The notes under the pieces are model-generated. The model did not search any database and was not told the origin of the DNA. It was given only the letters and a program-made list of their open reading frames with translations. A stretch of 64,000 nucleotides of DNA from Takashimella koratensis (lineage: Eukaryota; Basidiomycota; Tremellomycetes; Trichosporonales; Tetragoniomycetaceae): assembly GCA_003116875.1 (NCBI GenBank), contig BCKT01000004.1, positions 518,201 through 582,200 on the forward strand, in the 5' to 3' direction. Both the position numbers and the translations under genes were made by a program. This document shows positions 21,873 through 32,343 of the stretch, piece by piece. Within the stretch, counting starts at the first letter, position 1; each line of letters begins with the position of its first letter.

Positions 21873-23764
21873 CTACTCAACCTTTTGTCTCTCCTTTCCT
21901 CCCTCTCCCTGCCCTCTCCACTCTCTCCCTTGTCTGACCGCCGTATCCAGTACCAAACCGACCACCGCTACACTGATCAGAAACAGCGCGACTCCAGCCC
22001 CGTAGACTTCGAGGTACACTGCCTTTCCGATCAACTCGAGTCGATACGCCTGAGATAACCATAGTGCTTGTCCCGCAACCCAGAATGATACGGCGATGAT
22101 GATGGAGATTGGGGAGAGAGTGGTGTGCGTGTATGGGAGAAGAGGGAGGGGCCAGAGGAAGTACTGAGTGAGTTTAGCAGGAGAGAAAGCCCCGAAAAGG
22201 TGGAAGAGGGGAGAGGAAAGGGAGATGCCGGGGGGAGGGAGAGGTGGAAGGAGAGAAGGTGGTGGGATTGAAGACCAGACTCACTTGCGACGTGCAGACT
22301 TTGTTGAAAACGATGAAAAGCGCAGTTTGGATAAACATGGTCGTTCCCAGACCCAGGACGGGCTCCAATGTCGCAGCGAGAGCGACAATCGTGCATTGAG
22401 GTAAGAAGGAAGCGAGAGGGTGCCGCGCGAGTGAGAGAACGCGGTCGAGAATGGCGGAAGTGGTTGGACCCAGGCTATGAGATAGAAGCGGTGATGAGGA
22501 GGGGGAAGAAGCAGAGGGGAAGAAGGAGAGATAGTTTGGTAAAAAATAGGTTGAGAAATTATGTCGGTGGTCGATTCGATGAAGGTGGTAGAGAAAAGTA
22601 TTGTCGAGGAACTCTTCGCCCCATCTGGTTCAAATGAGGAGTCAGTATCGCTCCTAGACCTCCATCCAAGACTTTACTCTTTAACTCACATTAACCATAA
22701 CGGCCCATTAACGAGTACAACCATCCCGGCACCGACCAGAGCGAACCGGACAACTCCCCATCCGAGGGGGCCGTGACGCCTCGCGAGGTAGATGTAGATC
22801 GGAAGTGCGTAGATCACTGGAAAAATTTTGTAGCTGGTAGCGAGGGCGAGTATGAAGGCTGAGAAGAGTTCGTACCGCGCCGTGTGGGATGGAGCGATGG
22901 GAGGGGTATGGGCGAAGCTCGTCGTCGTCTTTGTCGTTGTCGTCGTCTTGGTCGTTATTGTTGTTGTTGGCGAGGATACATTGGAATATTCGGCGGCGCG
23001 TAAGAAAGCGTGGAGAAGCGCAACGAGGAGACAAATGAATGCTTCGGGTGAACCGCGGGTGGTTATATTGATAACCAGTGGGTTCAGTGTCCATAGTAAA
23101 TGTGTTGTCCAGAACCCTGCAACGAATGGTTTAGGCGAAGACGCGGCGGTTGAGGCAGTGGTTGACCGAGTGGAGTCGCCGGGGACCCAGAGGACGACGA
23201 GGGGGACACATAAAGAAGACAAGGTGAGGACAAGTTTGCCTAGGATAGGGTGAAGGAGGTGTGGGGCGAGCGCGAGTGGTAAGAGGGGCGTGTACCGAAA
23301 TGTCGCGCGTCGATATGGTCTGAGTCGGGGGATAGAAATGATCAGTGAACGACACTTGAAGCGATGGTCAATGATTACTGCATGTAACGTCGACTAGGGA
23401 AAGGAGAAAGGGAAAAAGAAAGAACTCACGATCCAATCTTCCACCCAGTCCACTGCGTCAACCACCCCGTAGCCACCTTGACCGCTCCCCCTCTCCCTCG
23501 TCCGGGGTTTATAATCTCTTCAAGACCATCAATCACAACCCTCCAATCGATATCGGTATATTGTAACCCTGCGAAATCGTCAGGGTGCGAGTCGATGTGG
23601 TTCGCGTAGATGAGGAGGGCGAGGTGGATGACGAACGAAAAGAGGAGGATAGGGAGGGAACGGCGGATCGGGGATGCCGACGACGACGACGAAGAAGAAC
23701 AAGACAACGCAGAAGCCGAAGCTGAAGCTAGAGGCTTGGGCGAAGGCGAGGAGGAAGTGGACAT
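21873..23764 (-). CDS. GPI14: GPI mannosyltransferase I (PIG-M/Gpi14)
   Basis: The start is MSTSSSPSPKPLASASASAL, a Ser-rich cytosolic N-terminus, then a first membrane helix (LPILLFSFVIHLALLIYAN). The lumenal loop carries YTDIDWRVVIDG, matching the DxD-type catalytic motif of PIG-M, then YRRATFRYTPLLPLAL after an intron. Several hydrophobic helices follow (FWTTHLLWTLNPLVINITTR, GSPEAFICLLVALLHAFLRA, LATSYKIFPVIYALPIYIYL). The next exons give WGEEFLDNTFLYHLHRIDHR and HNFSTYF, a signature of the family. The end is charged and reaches TAG at 21873. PIG-M adds the first mannose to GPI precursors in the ER lumen. A Thr/Lys repeat insert (TTTITTKTTTTTKTTTS) in a loop is lineage-specific. Middle splice sites near 22640-22200 are approximate. 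Confidence 0.93.
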
Positions 23765-24475
23765 GGTCGTTAGTCAAAGGTCAAAAGGGGTGAATTGAAT
23801 TGAGAAATCGAGAAAACCGAGACATGAAACGTGACCGTGAACGCGACATTTGATCTTGGGATTTCTAGGAACGACCCAGTCCACTTTATCTTAAAACAAT
23901 TCTTTCTACAAGGAAGCTCTATTCGTGGACGTGGCGCGCAGAGTGGCGGTGGTAGGTCTCAGCCTAGAATCGCCGAGACATTGGACCAAAAAGTTCACTC
24001 ACATGTTTAGTTGATATGGTTGTGATCGACAACCTCCAGGGGGAAGGAGGAAGAGAAGGGGATGGAGATGGGATTGTGGGGATCAAAGAGGGAGAATGAA
24101 GGATCTGCCCGTGGTGCTGGGGTCGTGTACACCTCCCTGCCTCACATCCCTGCCTCACCTCCAATTCACCTCCTCACCTTCCATCTTCACTCTACTTTTC
24201 GCCAAACTGCATTCTCGTCGATCACTCTTCTTTCAATCCATTCACCACCCCTCTTCCCTCGTCCCTTTTCCCTTTTCCCTTGTCCCTTGTTCCTTGCCCT
24301 TCAGACTCACCTTGATCCTTGCCAACCCCTCAAATCCCATTCCTCCCTCTCACTCTTTCTCAATTCATCTTATTCCCTTTGTCTCCCTTTGCCACTTGTA
24401 TCTTCCTACCCTCTCTATCGCACTCGACCTCTTGTATCTCCCCTCACCCCCACCCTTTCCCGTCCCTCAACCACC
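23765..24475. promoter_or_regulatory. Divergent GPI14/F-box gene promoter region
   Basis: About 710 bp between divergent starts. The half next to the F-box gene is strongly CT-rich on the plus strand. Reading frames through it are Ser/Leu/Pro-rich and lack family similarity. Confidence 0.5.
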
Positions 24476-25870
24476 ATGCCTACCGCTCCCTTCCCACCGA
24501 CCTCTTGTCGTCCTCTCCTCTTTCCACCAAGCACTTCCTCCTCCCTCCTCCACTGCCCTCTTCCCCTTGACATTATCGCCCAAATCGCTTCCCACCTCCA
24601 CGCCTCTCATTCACTTCGCACCCTTGCGTCCCTCCAACGGACCTGTAAAGCCAACTACGAACTCTCTTCTCGATTTCTCTACCGCGAAATAGAAATGGGT
24701 TTTGAGAACGCCGACGCATTACTCACCGGTCTCGCGGAGGTTGGCGGGGCTGACGGTGTACTCGGACCTTCGCCAAGTACGGTTGGGTGGAGAGTTGGGA
24801 TGGTGGAATGGACCACTTGGACAGGGGCCATGAAAGAACCAGCGGTCATCCTCTGGCCACACGTCCCAATCACTTCGCCCTTCGGTACCGACCCATACGA
24901 CCAAGCCTATACCAACAACCACCGCACCCACCTCCCACATACGATCTCCAAGGGGTGGCCGTACCCTTCTCGAGCCTCTCACAGTCGGAAATCCGCTCTC
25001 CTTGCCTTATGCCGCAAGCTACACATCACCTCCCTCCCTTCCATCTCCACTTGCCACCGACTTGCCGCCATTTCTTGCCCTCATTTCTCTCCAACTCGGT
25101 ACCCCGCACTCTTCCCACACCTTACCTCTCTCGTTCTCGGCCGAGGGGTCGTCTCCTCCCTCGCCGACTGGCTCGAACAACACGCGACTTATAACTCCCC
25201 TAAACCGTCTCCTCATCCCTTTCTCACTTCCCTACACCTCTTCGCAAATCCGCTACATATCTGCCTCGACCTCTCCCCAAACCTCAGTATGGACGACTAC
25301 ATCCACACCCGTTCACGTGGTACCGCCGTCCTCGATGGCGAAGCATACGCTGCACATCGGATCAAAGTCGAGCGGAGATGGAACAACTTTCAGAGAACAC
25401 GGATAACAGAAACTGCAGAGGCGTTGTTAGCGACTTGGTCAAATGACGCAGCGATCGAGTTGGTCACGGTACATATGGGACAAGTTCCCGGTCAACGTAC
25501 CCCCTTGGTTCAAAAGGGAATGTTTAAAGGAGCTCTACATGAGTATAGGTTTGCCGGGCTGGAAGTGCCTAGGTTGGTGGTTTATGATATCGCAGCGTTA
25601 CTGTGTACCAAGTGTCGGCCAGATTCGGAAGAGTCGAGAATGGTAAATGTCACACAGGTACTTATGTGGCCCCTGCCGCCGGTACCAGCCCTGGGGATGA
25701 GGAGACAGGGGGAGAGGGAGAGGATGTTGGAGCAAAGAGGAGAGCGCGTACGAAAGCATGTACGTGATTGCCAGATGGAAGGAAGAGAAGGTGAGGAAAG
25801 AGTCCCACCTGTCTTCCTGGATGACGAGGTACAGCAGTGTTTCGGATGTGGAGGGAGGTACAGTAGTTAA
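24476..25870 (+). CDS. F-box domain protein
   Basis: This single-exon frame gives 464 residues. The frame is open further upstream, but the ATG at 24476 has a strong CCACCATGCC context and follows a CT-rich leader, so I start there. Residues about 30-75 match an F-box: LPLDIIAQIASHL, then LRTLASLQRTCKANYELSSR and FLYREIEM. The rest has leucine-rich, LRR-like stretches (FPHLTSLVLGRGVVSSLADW, PFLTSLHLFANPLHICLDL). Near the C-terminus are CTKCRPDSEE and CFGCGG cysteine pairs. Such proteins recruit substrates to SCF ubiquitin ligases through Skp1; the substrate is unknown. It resembles the many lineage-specific F-box proteins of basidiomycetes. Confidence 0.75.
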   Translation: MPTAPFPPTSCRPLLFPPSTSSSLLHCPLPLDIIAQIASHLHASHSLRTLASLQRTCKANYELSSRFLYREIEMGFENADALLTGLAEVGGADGVLGPSPSTVGWRVGMVEWTTWTGAMKEPAVILWPHVPITSPFGTDPYDQAYTNNHRTHLPHTISKGWPYPSRASHSRKSALLALCRKLHITSLPSISTCHRLAAISCPHFSPTRYPALFPHLTSLVLGRGVVSSLADWLEQHATYNSPKPSPHPFLTSLHLFANPLHICLDLSPNLSMDDYIHTRSRGTAVLDGEAYAAHRIKVERRWNNFQRTRITETAEALLATWSNDAAIELVTVHMGQVPGQRTPLVQKGMFKGALHEYRFAGLEVPRLVVYDIAALLCTKCRPDSEESRMVNVTQVLMWPLPPVPALGMRRQGERERMLEQRGERVRKHVRDCQMEGREGEERVPPVFLDDEVQQCFGCGGRYSS

Positions 25871-26427
25871 GGGGAGATTAGAGAAATTAGCTGGTTCGTA
25901 GAGTTGTAGTTTTAGGCTTTGGGTGTCATTGAATCATTCATCTCTGGTACTTTCATTACTTTCTGATGTTGTCCGTATCTTCTTGTATCGTCTTGTTAGT
26001 GTCACCGAGTCCTTGTCGAGATATAGTAATCGCATGTCATCAAAGTCCGCGTGAATCATCGGTACCGGTATCACAACAAGTTCCAACAGGACACAGAGCA
26101 CGAGAAGCACCCTTGGAACTTTACGAACACGACACGACAAACTACGAATCACCAACAATACGGTTCAACATTGCTTGCTGACTAGACACCTAGATACAAA
26201 TCCAAATCGTCCTCTCGTACAGGTCACAGATACAGCATGCCCACCGTCGTATTAAGCGGTAGGCTAGGTATTAATTCACAACAAACGAAACGTCCTTGTA
26301 TTTGACGTTTCGAACTCCCGAAAATCGAAACCTGGATCGTCCATACTTTCCTCACACCATAGTCCTCTCTCACTGCCTGTTCTTCACCACTCCACCTTCC
26401 CAACCCCTCTCACGCCCACCACCCTCC
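25871..26427. other. Convergent 3' region
   Basis: About 560 bp between the F-box gene and the minus-strand unknown gene. It is AT-richer with no supported coding sequence. Confidence 0.5.
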
Positions 26428-27660
26428 CTAGGCCATTGTCGCCCGCGGCACTGCATCTCCCCTGACCCTCCCGAGATCCGCATACAACCCATTAACGTAC
26501 CCTCTGAACAACCTTAACGCCGCCAACTCCGAGACTTCCACATTCCCCACTGCTCCGACTTTTCTCTCCAGATCCGCACGTAGCGACGCGTGCTCGTCGG
26601 CCCTCATGGTCCCGGATTTCAACTGCGCGTCAAGATTGTCACTGAATTTAGCGAGGTTGGTGGCGAATTCGGTGTGCCAGATGACGGGTGCGACAGGGTC
26701 GGAGTTCCATGTGACTCGTGGGACAGAGGGCTTGCGACGTGTCGAGGGAGCAGGGGTAGGGGCAGCGGTGGGTGTCAGTGTGGAAGTGGAGGTGGAGGTG
26801 GAGATGGGGAGAGGGGTAGGCGCAGCGATGGGTGTAGATGCTGGGGAAGGGGCGAGAGAAGCCGACCGGGCCGGAGGGGTAGGCGCGGAAGGTTTAGAGG
26901 TGGATCCAACGGTGTCATCAGCCAAGTTGGTCTTGGATGACGACGAGGCAGGCGAGGCTGCACGCCTCGGTGTCGAGTCGCCACGAGACGGAGTCGGCGT
27001 AAGCGGCGGGGTCAAACTCGCCGAGACCTTGGTATAGGTTGGAGGCGGGGACCTGTCCGACCCGGTCGTTGGTGTTGTCGCAGGTGGTGAGACGGATACT
27101 GTGAATGGTGCAAGAGTAAACGCGCTCAGTTGGTGGATGACGGTCACATCGACCACGGAAGGAGCTTGTTCGTCGTCGTCGCTCGTGTCGGTGCTGGGTC
27201 GGCTGACGACCTCACCACCGTTCGACTCGATTCCCACGTTTCGCTCGGTATCGGTAGACTCTCGCTCGCTCGTCACGCTACCGTTTCGTGATCGTGGTTC
27301 TTCTTTCTGCGCCAGGCCCAGTGCTGCGGCTTTGACGATCGCCGCAGCTGCCGCGATAGACCCGGCTGTTGATACACCACCGGTAGTTGCGGTGGGTTTG
27401 GTCGGTTTGGAGAGGAGTGAAGGTGTGGTGGCTGATACGTCGTTGCCGTCAGCATCAAGGGTAGCGCTGTTCCCGTGCGCATCGATAGCGATAATCTTCT
27501 CGAGGTAAGGCGGGGGAGGGGTGGTAGGTAAGGGAGGAGAAGAAGGGGACGGGGTACGAGGTGCGGAGATCTCGAGGGTGCGTGCGGATCGGTCACGCCG
27601 AGAGGAAGAGGGTTTGGTCGTTAGGCTCCGCTTGAGCTTGGACACGACGCCCGTGGACAT
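26428..27660 (-). CDS. Disordered protein of unknown function
   Basis: An intronless frame of about 410 residues from MSTGVVSKLKRSLTTKPSSS to RGDAVPRATMA. The frame stays open upstream, but that part is CT-rich leader-like DNA, so I prefer the ATG at 27660. Most of it is Ser/Thr/Pro/Ala-rich and predicted disordered, with a dipeptide-like STSTSTSTLTPTA run. Only the last 90 residues look structured: WHTEFATNLAKFSDNLDAQL, RADEHASLRADLERKV, ELAALRLFRGYVNGLYADLG, consistent with a helical bundle. I do not recognise the family. The basic N-terminus with RR and Ser clusters could be phosphorylated; that is inference. No signal peptide or membrane segment is seen. Confidence 0.6.
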   Translation of the reverse strand: MSTGVVSKLKRSLTTKPSSSRRDRSARTLEISAPRTPSPSSPPLPTTPPPPYLEKIIAIDAHGNSATLDADGNDVSATTPSLLSKPTKPTATTGGVSTAGSIAAAAAIVKAAALGLAQKEEPRSRNGSVTSERESTDTERNVGIESNGGEVVSRPSTDTSDDDEQAPSVVDVTVIHQLSAFTLAPFTVSVSPPATTPTTGSDRSPPPTYTKVSASLTPPLTPTPSRGDSTPRRAASPASSSSKTNLADDTVGSTSKPSAPTPPARSASLAPSPASTPIAAPTPLPISTSTSTSTLTPTAAPTPAPSTRRKPSVPRVTWNSDPVAPVIWHTEFATNLAKFSDNLDAQLKSGTMRADEHASLRADLERKVGAVGNVEVSELAALRLFRGYVNGLYADLGRVRGDAVPRATMA

Positions 27661-29428
27661 GGTGGCGTGGATGGCAAAGGGGACGCGGGGGAGAGAAGGA
27701 GGGGCTGTGGTGGTGAGTAGTGAGCTGTGTGATTGAGGCAGGTGGGCAGTAGGTGTTGGCGGTGGGTTGGCGGTTGGCGGACAAAGATTGATGGGATGGA
27801 TGTGTCGACCGGGTAGGGAATTGCCGTGGTTCGTTGATCGTTGGCGGTCGTTGATACTCGTCTGTGCTAGTCGTCGACGACGTGCAGCAAAGGGGCGTGG
27901 TTGATGGGAGGCAAATGGGGAAATGCAAGACACAGGGGGGAGCGGGGCGGTATATATGTGCGCGAGGTGTGTGTAGAGGAGGAGGAGGAGGAGGGGGGGC
28001 ACGAGGACAAGAGGATATAGGAGAAGGACCGCAGCACTGGTCCCGCCCGAGACAGGTAGCGATGCATACCGTCGCCTATTCGTCTGTCCCCCTGCATCTC
28101 CTCTCTTCCCCCCTCCCCTGCCTCCTCCGCCCTTCTGCGCCTCCTACGCCTCCCCCGCCTGCCTGGCCCTAGCCGCTGGATCACCTAACTCTCGGCCATC
28201 ATCGGCGTCGTAGAGCGACTAAGCTACAGCGGTGCAAACTACGCGTAGGCAGTTCTTTTCTCCTTACCCCTTGTCTTCCAATTCCATTCTCCCCTTCTAC
28301 CCCTTGCTTTTCTTGCCCTTCCCTAGGTGCCTTCGTAATCGTCATGCTTGGCTATAGGGAGGGGCCTTGGACCTGAGCTCAAAGGCTATCTCTGGACACG
28401 CTACGTTTGATCCTAGTTCATGGTCCGCTCCGAGATTGCGCGGGTGCATTGATTCTGAAGAGAAAGGGGGAGCGGGGGTGCGAAATTGCAGCATGAGGAC
28501 GGAGAACAGAGGGCAGAGGATAGACAGACGCGCGAGTGTGAGGGGGAACTGAAAAAGCGGGGAAGAATTTGCGGCATGTTGTAGGGTTTAGGGAGGAGGA
28601 CGGGGAGGAGGAGTATGCAGCCTGTCGCGTGTTTGAATGCAATACAGTCTGTTCATCGCCTGCGGGTGACTGGGTGATGGGTAGGTAGATTAAATTATCA
28701 GGATCGAGCGGGGAAGCATTGCGCAGGCATCGATGGGGGGGGGGGGGATGCAAGAGGCACTGCCCATGGACACTGCATCAGAGGGAGATTTGAGCGCGTC
28801 CCATTGATTCCCACTAGACTACCCGCACAGCCACATCTTGTTCGTCCCTGAGGCCACAGCCAAGGCGCACTGCCAGAGCTTTAGAGCCTTGAGGGAGAGG
28901 AACAACGCTTACGTAAGACACGGGCGATCGATGTGCTCTTTAGTGTGCCAACGGGCGCCACTTAGCAAATTAATGAGTAAATTGCTCCACATCTTACCTT
29001 GATGTGACCGCCACAGAGTAAAAAAAAGGCACACATCTATATGCTCCCCCCACATGTCTTCCACTGCACGGATTCAGTCGGGATCTCCGTTTATGCGGTG
29101 CATCGGAATCAAAAGAAAATGCTGGTGGGTATATTCCTTTACGGTGCACGATGAGAAACCGACCACCTAGCCTTGGCTTTTCGCCGCCAAGAGGCGGTCA
29201 TCGGATGTTACCCTGAGTTGCAGTGACGACACTGCCTGGACGGCGCTGACACGACTGGCGTCGATCTTGGCTCTGCCGCACAGTCACCTTGGCATCTTAT
29301 ATCTCATCGCCGTCTCCGCTCCACTCCACTTTTCTTCATCACTCACACACCACATCCTATCTTTCCTTTCTCCTCATCACTCATCGTCGACTCCTACCTC
29401 GCACACACCTTACACAACATACGCAACC
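27661..29428. promoter_or_regulatory. Long divergent intergenic region
   Basis: About 1.77 kb. The left part (27661-28190) is probably leader/promoter of the minus-strand gene and contains a (GAG)n run near 27977-27996. A G run lies at 28735-28747. The segment 28800-29270 is AT-richer with an A run near 29021. CT-rich DNA before 29429 is the leader of the next gene. I see no supported gene or RNA. Confidence 0.5.
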
Positions 29429-30214
29429 ATGGCCGCATCATCATTATTACCCCTCCTCGTACTCGCTCTCGCCACCCGAAGCGTATCCGCCAACGTCTGT
29501 TACTCGTGGTATTACCGTGAGTCCCGCTTACCACTCACTGCACAGTAGCTTTTCAATTGCTAATCCGCTTGACAGCCAACGGATACGAATGTAGCAATCT
29601 CTCACCCGGCGCTCGTGCTGGTATCGGAATCGGTATCGCCGCTGCAGTCCTCGCTCTCATTCTCCTGTGCGGTTACTGGCGTCGAAGGTGAGATTTGTTT
29701 CCGTCCTTTCCACGATCGCATCAAACGATCGTACCACACCCTCCTCTTTCCCATACAAACCCCGCTGACCTCCTCTAGGCAACTCACCAACCAATGGAAG
29801 CAATTCCGCCCGCCTGCAAACAATGGCGACAACGTCAACTACTCCAACTACCCTCCTCCTCCTAATAACGGCGGCTACAGCGGTAACCCGTACGGGACGA
29901 ACCCTCCCCCTCCTCCTCAGAGCTACCAGCCGAGCATGGCGGGCTACTACGGCGGCGGCAACAAGGCCAACGTCACTGGCGGTGGTGTAGGTGGGCAGGA
30001 CCTCAACCCGGCCGCTCACGAGCACGGGTACGAGTGGGCCCAGGCGAGGGAAAACGAGAGGATGGAGAGGGAACGAGCACAACTTGAGAACAGGCAACAG
30101 CCAGCACCCCCGGGTTACGACGTCGCGACTGGGTCGAGCAACAACGCGGAAGGCTACGCTCCCCCCTCCGGCCCCCCGCCCTCGGGCAAGCGCACAGGTG
30201 CGGGCGTCGTCTAA
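29429..30214 (+). CDS. Single-pass membrane protein with proline-rich cytosolic tail
   Basis: Exons 29429-29516, 29576-29687 and 29779-30214 join in frame. The start MAASSLLPLLVLALATRSVS is a signal peptide, giving a very short exterior part (ANVCYSWYYPNGYECSNLSP) with two cysteines. A membrane helix follows (GIGIAAAVLALILLCGYW) and then the stop-transfer RRR. The tail is rich in Pro, Asn, Gly and Tyr (YPPPPNNGGYSGNPYGTNPP, SYQPSMAGYYGGG), has a charged helix (ARENERMERERAQLENRQQ), a PPGY motif that could bind WW domains, and ends GKRTGAGVV. The layout recalls fungal RCR-type (Congo-red resistance) proteins, which are Rsp5 adaptors, but similarity is weak. Function is unknown. Confidence 0.75.
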
Positions 30215-30361
30215 GGCGATGAATCACCCATTCGCTCTCCAGACAGTGTACGATCAGCACCGATCCACTCAACTCCCAGACTCAGCAAACACGAAGATGA
30301 ACCAAGCCTGTAGAAGAGTAGTGTAAAATAACCCCTTCCAGTCGGTTAGCCTGACACGGAT

Positions 30362-32001
30362 ATGTATAATGCAACCCAGTTCAAATCTGACCCCGAGCGG
30401 GATCCAGTAGCTTGTGGGCGCTAACCAAGTGGCGGAAAGATACTTCCTCCAACCAAACCTCATATCCTATCGATAGCGATATTGTCGATTCGCCTAATGG
30501 ACCGATCATCGAACCTGCTGAAGAAACTAAAGCTATCCAGGGTACATTGAACACTGTCTCAGCTGTCGGAAACGTCGTTGACGACCAGTCCGACGACGAT
30601 TCCGTTTGGTCTAGCTTTACCACTACTACACTTGGATTTTTATATCCGACCAGAAGGGAGCAGAATCAAGCCCGACGCCGTCACCGTAACGCTGTGTTCG
30701 CTGCGTTGGTAGCGGGAGGTGGTTTCGAAGCGTTTCTTACCGGGAGGACAGGTCACCCCCCTACAACCCCTGTGACCCCTGTTGGACCTTTCTTTGACGA
30801 CGACGCAAGTATGGGCTCCGGTACAATCCAGACGGGGCAGACTTTTGGTGACTTTGTAACCAATCCCGAAACGGCTAGCGAAAGCTCGGCCTCGTTCACC
30901 CGGTTCAACGGTCTCGGTGATGACTATCAACCTCCATCCCGATCGGGCCCAGGCTATGCCCCGGTGCCCAAGCCCCAAGAATCTCAGGCTTCATCGTCTA
31001 CGGTCGACCCTCAACCTACGACGAGTGTGTTCAAGGAGCTACGTAGCGCAGAGGCGGCAGAGGCGCTCGAGGATTCGACGAGCGGTCAGGCCCGCCAGAA
31101 CGAACGGCTGTCAAGTTGGGCTGCAGCTGTCGTTACGATTACCCCGTCGAGTGCTGGCGACGAAAATCTTCATTTGGAATCGGAGCAGCTCAGAGTGGGC
31201 GAGGAAGTTACGTTTGGTAATGGCGACTTTGACTGGGATCGAGAGTGACGCCTGGGCTTTGGGAGTTGAGAAACGAGCTGGTGGATAGGTCAATACCTCA
31301 TAAAGTCTGTTTATCTTCCTGTCAGGTATCACGGCCGAGGACTGCGGAGGCGATCTGTGCGGTACCGAAGTACCTCGAGTGACGAGAGGGGACCGAGCGG
31401 GGTGGCGCAGGCCGAGGCCTTGGAGAACAATAAGACCACTGGTAGTGGCGATGCAGCGTTGCGGCGCACGGGCCTACGAGCGGCTGCGGCCGCGGGAAAC
31501 AACGGGGATGCATGAACGACGCGCAAGCGGTCGAGGCCGGCCTGGTGGAGTTAAATAGCAGCCTATAGCGTCAGGCAAGCTCGGACCGGATTGCGGCAGC
31601 CAATACCCCACCGCCGCTTTTCGCACGTACTTGCCGATTCGAGCAACCTCACGATCGCCAGACTTGCGTCCGGAGCACCTAGTTCTCTTGGCAGCACCAC
31701 GGACAGCGCTATGAGCGCCTTGATACACGGCTTTACACCTCTCACAGATACAGCGAGGGCCGAGAACATTTCCGGGGAGGATTGGGGGTCGGAACAACAG
31801 GGCGAACCCCTTCTTTCCGTGGCGGTAGTATCCTCGTCGTCTTACATCCCTCCCCCGACCGAATCGAACGCAAACCCCACTTCTATTGGCAGGCTTTTTG
31901 AAAAGGAGGAGCTTGGTTCAAGCGAGAGGGAGGAAGAGGGAAGGGAGAGGGAAGGGAGAGGGGATGATATGCACTCTGAGAGAAAACGAAAGATCCTTTG
32001 A
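30362..32001 (+). pseudogene. Unrecognised gene, probably decayed
   Basis: A long open frame without an ATG at its head runs from about 30408 to 31248 (SLWALTKWRKDTSSNQTS, LGFLYPTRREQNQARRRHRN, ending FGNGDFDWDRE). Just upstream, ATG at 30362 opens a different frame (MYNATQFKSDPERDP) that stops after 20 codons; one base of shift would join it. Downstream, coding-like pieces appear in changing frames: GVAQAEALENNKTTGSGDAA, then NDAQAVEAGLVELNSSL and a stop, then SSNLTIARLASGAPSSLGST to about 32001. Intact splicing could explain one change but hardly all. The base and residue composition looks like a former coding gene. I recognise no family and no transposon feature. It could instead be a real gene with misread bases. 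Confidence 0.4.
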
Positions 32002-32343
32002 TTTGACAACCCACAGAAAACCATCCTTTGTTACCCCACTGCCTCAGTGTCTCAACTCCCCCCGCTGTACAAACTCGCTCCAATGCAAGTTGTTTTCCTC
32101 GAACACTCCATACCCATTCATCATCACCACCACCACCACCACCACCCTCTTCGCCACCGCCTTCCCGCTTACGCTCCTTCACTCTTCAACCCCCTTCCCC
32201 ACTACTCTAGCCTCACCACCCACTCCAGCTCCAATATCTTCAAACCTCCCACATCAACCTCGTCATTCAACAACTGACGAACCAACACCCACCTCCTCAC
32301 CCACCCACCCTCCCACCGACTCATCGCCACCACCATTACCATC
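32002..32343. promoter_or_regulatory. Upstream region of the SR-rich gene
   Basis: About 340 bp, CT- and CAC-rich, with CACCAC repeats near 32124-32145 and CACCC-rich leader up to the ATG at 32344. No gene is supported. Confidence 0.5.

Noticed and set aside
24062..24475. Upstream extension of the F-box protein to 24062
   Set aside because: The extra 138 codons translate a CT-rich leader into Ser/Leu/Pro strings; the ATG at 24476 has a much better context and is close to the F-box.
28003..29266. tRNA or other small RNA gene in the long intergenic region
   Set aside because: I looked for GGTTCGANNCC-type B boxes with matching A boxes there and in other spacers and found none convincing.
30412..30417. 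Start of the 30412 frame as a real start codon
   Set aside because: The base triplet there is TTG, not ATG, so it is not a likely eukaryotic start. This is part of the evidence for decay of this gene.
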